NCBI GenBank assembly: GCA_900315105.1
Contig: OMXX01000011.1
Span: 1-64,000 of the forward strand
Direction of reading: 5' to 3'
DNA from: an uncultured Prevotellaceae bacterium
Lineage (GTDB): Bacteria > Bacteroidota > Bacteroidia > Bacteroidales > Bacteroidaceae
Length of the DNA: 64,000 bases
Program-made: the position numbers and the translations under genes
Notes under the pieces: generated by a model
The model's database searches: none
Seen by the model: the letters and a program-made list of their open reading frames with translations, nothing else
What the model was told of the DNA's origin: nothing
Shown: positions 60,775-64,000 of the stretch, piece after piece
Layout: each line of letters starts with the position of its first letter
How positions within the stretch are numbered: the stretch's first letter is position 1

Positions 60775-62670
60775 TTACCAGCTACCGCCGCCACCGCCTC
60801 CTCCGCCGCCACCGGAGAAGCCACCGCCACTATGCCCTCCTCCATGGGAAGAGCTATGAGAACATGACGAAACGTGACTGCGGACAGTATCATTCACGCT
60901 GCTAACCAAGTGATTGGTAAAGTTTGTTCCGTTATATATTCCGGCGGTAGTGTACCAATCAGGCTTCTCTACGGTAATGGTCTTGAACTTCCTTGCCCAC
61001 GTATTTGCAAGTCCGAAGACCATAGCGTAAGGCAGGACGCGATAGAAATACTTCGCATCCTCCATCTGCAAACGCTCAAGGTTATCCTTCTCTGCCGTCT
61101 CAATAAACTCCTTGAAACCAAGCAGACGTCCCATCATGTCAATACGATAGTCTGTATTCAGTTTGAACCGTCCGCCAAGCTCCACGGTAAGGAAATTGGC
61201 AAGGAAGAACAGGAATATCTCCCAATCAGCCATTGGAGAACCGTAATCCGTACATTGGCTATACAGCAAGGCCACCATAGCCATTATGGTGAACTTCATG
61301 AGAAAGATTATAACACGCTTAAAGGCTGAGGAATAGATGTCAGAATCACTTCCCGACAGACGCAATGACAACCCCAACCATGCAGGTAAAAGCCATTCCG
61401 TACCAGCCACAAATAACTCATCAAACGTAAAGTACTGAACGATATTCGTAGCAATAGTGAGCGTACCGAACAATAGCAACGGAATGTACATATACACCCA
61501 AGAATCTGTCTTGACGAGGTTCTTCCTACCATCCTCGCTAAACACTTTCTTTAGTGCCGACTTCACCCCATTCATTTCAGAGGATTTATCGCCCAACTGA
61601 CTGAGCCTCACCGTAGTCTTGCCTTTGGGGAAGAACAGCTCCATTAATTTTTTCTGATACGTCGGAGCATCCTCGGGCAGATTCTTAAGTTTCGTAAGCA
61701 CTATCTTCTTGTTCTTATTCTCGTCAATCTTCAGATAGCCCTGCTCGGCAAGCCATGGGATAAGCGATGAAATATCACCTTCATCAGCACTATTGTCAAT
61801 AATGACACCAACCTCCGCACTTGAAATACCCTCTGGAGGATAGAACTCAATCGTCTTTACCACGTTACGACCTCTGTCTATCGTCAATGCCCGGAAGACG
61901 ATGACGAGAATACACACTACGGTCAAAGCAAGCCATAGGTAATGCCAGAAATACTGCACCTTCTCCACACCCTCGTAATACCCTTCAGGAAGTTCCATAT
62001 AGGCTGTAATGGCATGGTTCGGCTGTATAGAGTCGCACATACCGGCTATGTATGTCGTAGTTGCCTCATATTCTATAGGTATGATATTGCTCTCACTTCC
62101 ATAACTTCCGCTATACCATCTCAGATTATCCACCGCTTTCTGAGGCAATGGTTTCTCAAATTCAATTCTGAAGTCAAAATGCCTTATATCCTCCTTGAAA
62201 TCAGCTCCGAGAATGGTGTGAAACAGGATGTCCTTGGTCGCTACACGGTCATCCGGATACTTGAACTTATAGCTTATCACATAGGTATTTATGCCCTTAA
62301 CCATTCTGTCGGCATCACCTATCTGAATGATATAATTGTCCATTTCCTCTTTCTGCTCATGAACAGGGCCGCCTGTCACCTCCACATCGTCAATATCCAC
62401 GATGTAAGGGAACTCCTCCCTACTCTTCTCCCCCGAAGAATTCGTCACATCATGCCAGAGACTGAACTTCATGGGAATGAAGCGATAGAATCCATGGCGA
62501 GGTTCAAGGAAGTTGATGACAAATGTCTCCTTCACATCCCACACGTTATTCTTGTGAACGTAAGCCTCATACTTTACATTCTCATAATAAAAACCGCCTA
62601 GGTCGGCAAATGCACAGACACTCACCAACAACAAGGCAAAGGAGAACAGCAATCTATGTAGCCTATGCAT
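60775..62670 (-). CDS. DUF2207 membrane protein
   Basis: 631 residues from ATG 62670, where a signal peptide begins (MHRLHRLLFSFALLLVSVCAFA); a longer frame to 62775 lies within lemA. The N-terminal extracytoplasmic DUF2207 domain (VKYEAYVHKNNVWDVKETFVINFLEPRHGFYRFIP, about 20-240) is followed by a membrane helix (FWHYLWLALTVVCILVIVF), a cytoplasmic part (VGVIIDNSADEGDISSLIPWLAEQGYLKI), more helices and a Gly-rich tail (SGGGFSGGGGGGGGGGSW). The start overlaps lemA by 8 bp, with GGAGG placed in lemA as ribosome-binding site. LemA-DUF2207 pairs are common; function unknown. Confidence 0.9.
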   Translation of the reverse strand: MHRLHRLLFSFALLLVSVCAFADLGGFYYENVKYEAYVHKNNVWDVKETFVINFLEPRHGFYRFIPMKFSLWHDVTNSSGEKSREEFPYIVDIDDVEVTGGPVHEQKEEMDNYIIQIGDADRMVKGINTYVISYKFKYPDDRVATKDILFHTILGADFKEDIRHFDFRIEFEKPLPQKAVDNLRWYSGSYGSESNIIPIEYEATTTYIAGMCDSIQPNHAITAYMELPEGYYEGVEKVQYFWHYLWLALTVVCILVIVFRALTIDRGRNVVKTIEFYPPEGISSAEVGVIIDNSADEGDISSLIPWLAEQGYLKIDENKNKKIVLTKLKNLPEDAPTYQKKLMELFFPKGKTTVRLSQLGDKSSEMNGVKSALKKVFSEDGRKNLVKTDSWVYMYIPLLLFGTLTIATNIVQYFTFDELFVAGTEWLLPAWLGLSLRLSGSDSDIYSSAFKRVIIFLMKFTIMAMVALLYSQCTDYGSPMADWEIFLFFLANFLTVELGGRFKLNTDYRIDMMGRLLGFKEFIETAEKDNLERLQMEDAKYFYRVLPYAMVFGLANTWARKFKTITVEKPDWYTTAGIYNGTNFTNHLVSSVNDTVRSHVSSCSHSSSHGGGHSGGGFSGGGGGGGGGGSW

Positions 62671-63205
62671 TTGGCACCTCCCTCTCCGCAACATTCTGAA
62701 TCTCATACATCTTCTTTGACTTGAATCCGAAGATATTGGCAATGATGTTATAAGGAAACATCTGGCACTTGTCATTATACATCCTCACGCTACCGTTATA
62801 GTAACGTCGAGCAAACGCAATATCATCCTCAACCTTCACAATACGTTTATGCAGATCAAGGAAATTCTCACTTGCCTTGAGTTCCGGGTATTTCTCCGCA
62901 ATCACAAGAATACGGCTCAGAGCCTCGCCAATGCGCATCTCACCCTCAATCTGACCGTCGATATCACTTGTAGCCACACCTGCACGACGCTTGGTAAGTT
63001 CCTCAAGCGTGTCAGCCTCATGTTTGGCATACGCCTTGACTGTATCCACGAGATTCGGGATAAGGTCAAAACGCTGTTTGAGATACACGTCCATTGTAGA
63101 AAAAGCCTCCTTCACTTTGTTTGAAAGCTGAACAAGACTGTTATAAACGAAGATACAGGAAACGACAATCAGCGCTACTGCAACAATAAATATAATGTTT
63201 GTCAT
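62663..63205 (-). CDS. lemA: LemA family protein
   Basis: 180 residues. An N-terminal membrane anchor (IIFIVAVALIVVSCIFVYNSLV) with the rest a helical bundle: NKVKEAFSTMDVYLKQRFDLIPNLVDTVKAYAKHEADTLEELTKRR, then RILVIAEKYPELKASENFLDLHKRIVKVEDDIAFARRYYNGSVRMYNDKCQMFPYNIIANIFGFKSKKMYEI. All family hallmarks are present. Translationally coupled to the DUF2207 gene. Confidence 0.95.
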   Translation of the reverse strand: MTNIIFIVAVALIVVSCIFVYNSLVQLSNKVKEAFSTMDVYLKQRFDLIPNLVDTVKAYAKHEADTLEELTKRRAGVATSDIDGQIEGEMRIGEALSRILVIAEKYPELKASENFLDLHKRIVKVEDDIAFARRYYNGSVRMYNDKCQMFPYNIIANIFGFKSKKMYEIQNVAEREVPNA

Positions 63206-63496
63206 AATGATATTTTTTCTATGTTGTATTTGTGACTTTTGTCCTCTTTTATAAAAACTTACAGATTAACGGAAAAGACTGTAAAATCCAATGCAAATTT
63301 ACATTATTTCTTTAATATCTGCAAATTTTGAGCAAGAAATAACAGAATCTGATCAACTGGAATCCGATGCAACAACGCAATAACTCCGTAGATCTGCCAC
63401 TATGCCATTGCTGTATCTAGGCTTATTCTCCGTTCCAGAATCGAAGGAAGAGCGAAGGAACAACGAAGGAAGAGCAACGAAAGAACGTAGGAACGG
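63206..63496. other. Intergenic region with 11-bp array
   Basis: Holds the phased array at 63429-63489 and AT-rich sequence upstream of lemA. A plausible lemA promoter box was not identified with confidence. Confidence 0.4.
63429..63489. repeat. 11-bp-phased array (TCCGTT, ATCGAA, AGCGAA, AACGAA)
   Basis: TCCGTT (63429), ATCGAA (63440), AGCGAA (63451), AACGAA (63462), AGCAAC (63473) and AACGTA (63484), all 11 bp apart. Confidence 0.85.
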
Positions 63497-64000
63497 CTAT
63501 AATTCTATGCGGATATATGTTCTGTCATCGAAAGACTTATAGCCTTGCATAACTCCTTTCGTTGCCTTATAAAGGTCGATACAAAGAGGATCATTAGTGA
63601 TTATATGCTCTAATTCTCTCTCACTTTCGGTTAAAGTTCCTTTCAAAACAGGATAACCGTCAGATGCAAGGACAACCTCCTTGGCATCAGCAACGGAAAC
63701 AACGTGAATGAGACTTTCGGGAATATCCATTCCATTAATCACGGCATAGTCACGATTCTGTCTCTCGCAACAGCTTCGCAACTCGTTTTTGATACAATCA
63801 CGGCCAATATCTTTGATACGTAATTCATCAACTGTCGCCCTACCCTCTTCAAGCAACTTGTGAATATATTTTGAACGCTTTTCCGCATTCACTTCTTCCT
63901 CTGGCTTGGGATATTCATAGAGTACACCATCAATAAGACACAGGCAGTCACCAACAAACCACACTTCTTGTTTCTTTACGTTCAGCACCACGGCACTTGC
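63497..64000 (-). CDS. PP2C-like protein, 5' end outside window
   Basis: The frame is open to the window edge (at least 167 residues; a GTG at 63991 could be read as a start, but the frame continues in phase as A-S-A-V). Not firmly recognised. The features VVLNVKKQEVWFVGDCLC, VVLASDGYPVLKGTLTESERELEHI, DPLCIDLYKATKG and SFDDRTYIRI near the C-terminus recall PP2C-type phosphatases, where a G-D-S/C strand, A-S-D-G and a final D-(D/N)-x-T supply metal ligands. This is an inference; the N-terminal metal-binding Asp would lie outside the window. Confidence 0.5.
   Translation of the reverse strand, partial: ASAVVLNVKKQEVWFVGDCLCLIDGVLYEYPKPEEEVNAEKRSKYIHKLLEEGRATVDELRIKDIGRDCIKNELRSCCERQNRDYAVINGMDIPESLIHVVSVADAKEVVLASDGYPVLKGTLTESERELEHIITNDPLCIDLYKATKGVMQGYKSFDDRTYIRIEL

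Overview
The window looks like a chromosomal segment of a Bacteroidales bacterium, most likely Prevotella/Segatella or a close relative. The reasons are: many promoters with the Bacteroidota TAnnTTTGC box; a hybrid two-component system of the Reg_prop/Y_Y_Y/HisKA/REC/AraC type; a BspA-like leucine-rich-repeat protein; families common in this order (DUF4421, DUF1460, DUF5362, DUF2339, SIMPL, DUF418); class 1B PyrD with PyrK; and few clear Shine-Dalgarno sequences. No rRNA, tRNA, CRISPR array, intact insertion sequence or prophage was seen. Gene calls rest on reading protein motifs, not on searches.

Layout. 1-1884 is gene-free and full of repeats, ending in tandem promoters. 1885-3434 is a small accessory cluster: a secreted NADase-type glycan-binding-like protein, a small lipoprotein, a decayed second copy of the first gene, and a small possible immunity protein. 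3470-10164 (minus strand) holds a macro-domain-like protein, cdd, a beta-helix lipoprotein, tilS, and an RNase D-like exonuclease-rlmI pair. 10958-21571 (plus) holds ftsK, a LolA-like protein, a Sel1-repeat protein, the orphan hybrid sensor, a His/Cys-rich small secreted protein and a SIMPL protein. 21630-33857 is mostly minus: an NT5C nucleotidase, a DUF1593 and DUF418 pair, the BspA-like protein, a CE15-like esterase, PrdX-like, DUF5362 and a type-B carboxylesterase, with one Gfo/Idh/MocA oxidoreductase on plus. 34047-40306 (plus) holds a GH43-GH28 fusion, a small outer-membrane protein and clpS-clpA. 40440-53480 is mostly minus: DUF2339, a flavin reductase, pyrK-pyrD, an ABC-F protein and a four-gene operon (ompH-like, Gfo/Idh, DUF4421, DUF1460), with gluQ on plus. 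53701-60756 (plus) holds pepD, a thiE-like gene, prs, uvrA and a 39-residue zinc-ribbon protein. 60775-64000 (minus) holds lemA with DUF2207 and a partial PP2C-like gene.

The carbohydrate-active genes (GH43-GH28, CE15-like, carboxylesterase, DUF1593, two Gfo/Idh/MocA enzymes, orphan hybrid sensor) point to plant cell-wall and pectin use, but there is no SusC/SusD pair, so this is not a classical PUL.

The most unusual content is non-coding. (1) At least eleven intergenic arrays repeat a degenerate hexamer (TYYGYT, or its complement ARCRRA, plus related words) at an exact 11-bp period, up to twelve words long, often running in one orientation and then flipping to the other across a small palindrome. 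(2) Four large elements of unrelated sequence share one plan: inverted arms around an AT-rich core. Two of them end in outward-facing TAnnTTTGC boxes, and three of the four lie directly beside an 11-bp array. (3) GC-rich REP-like repeats sit inside reading frames (tilS, a lipoprotein signal peptide, the end of cdd), and a low-complexity repeat sits inside uvrA. In tilS the copy is paired with an inverted copy upstream of the start codon. I know of no description of (1) or (2), but could not search.
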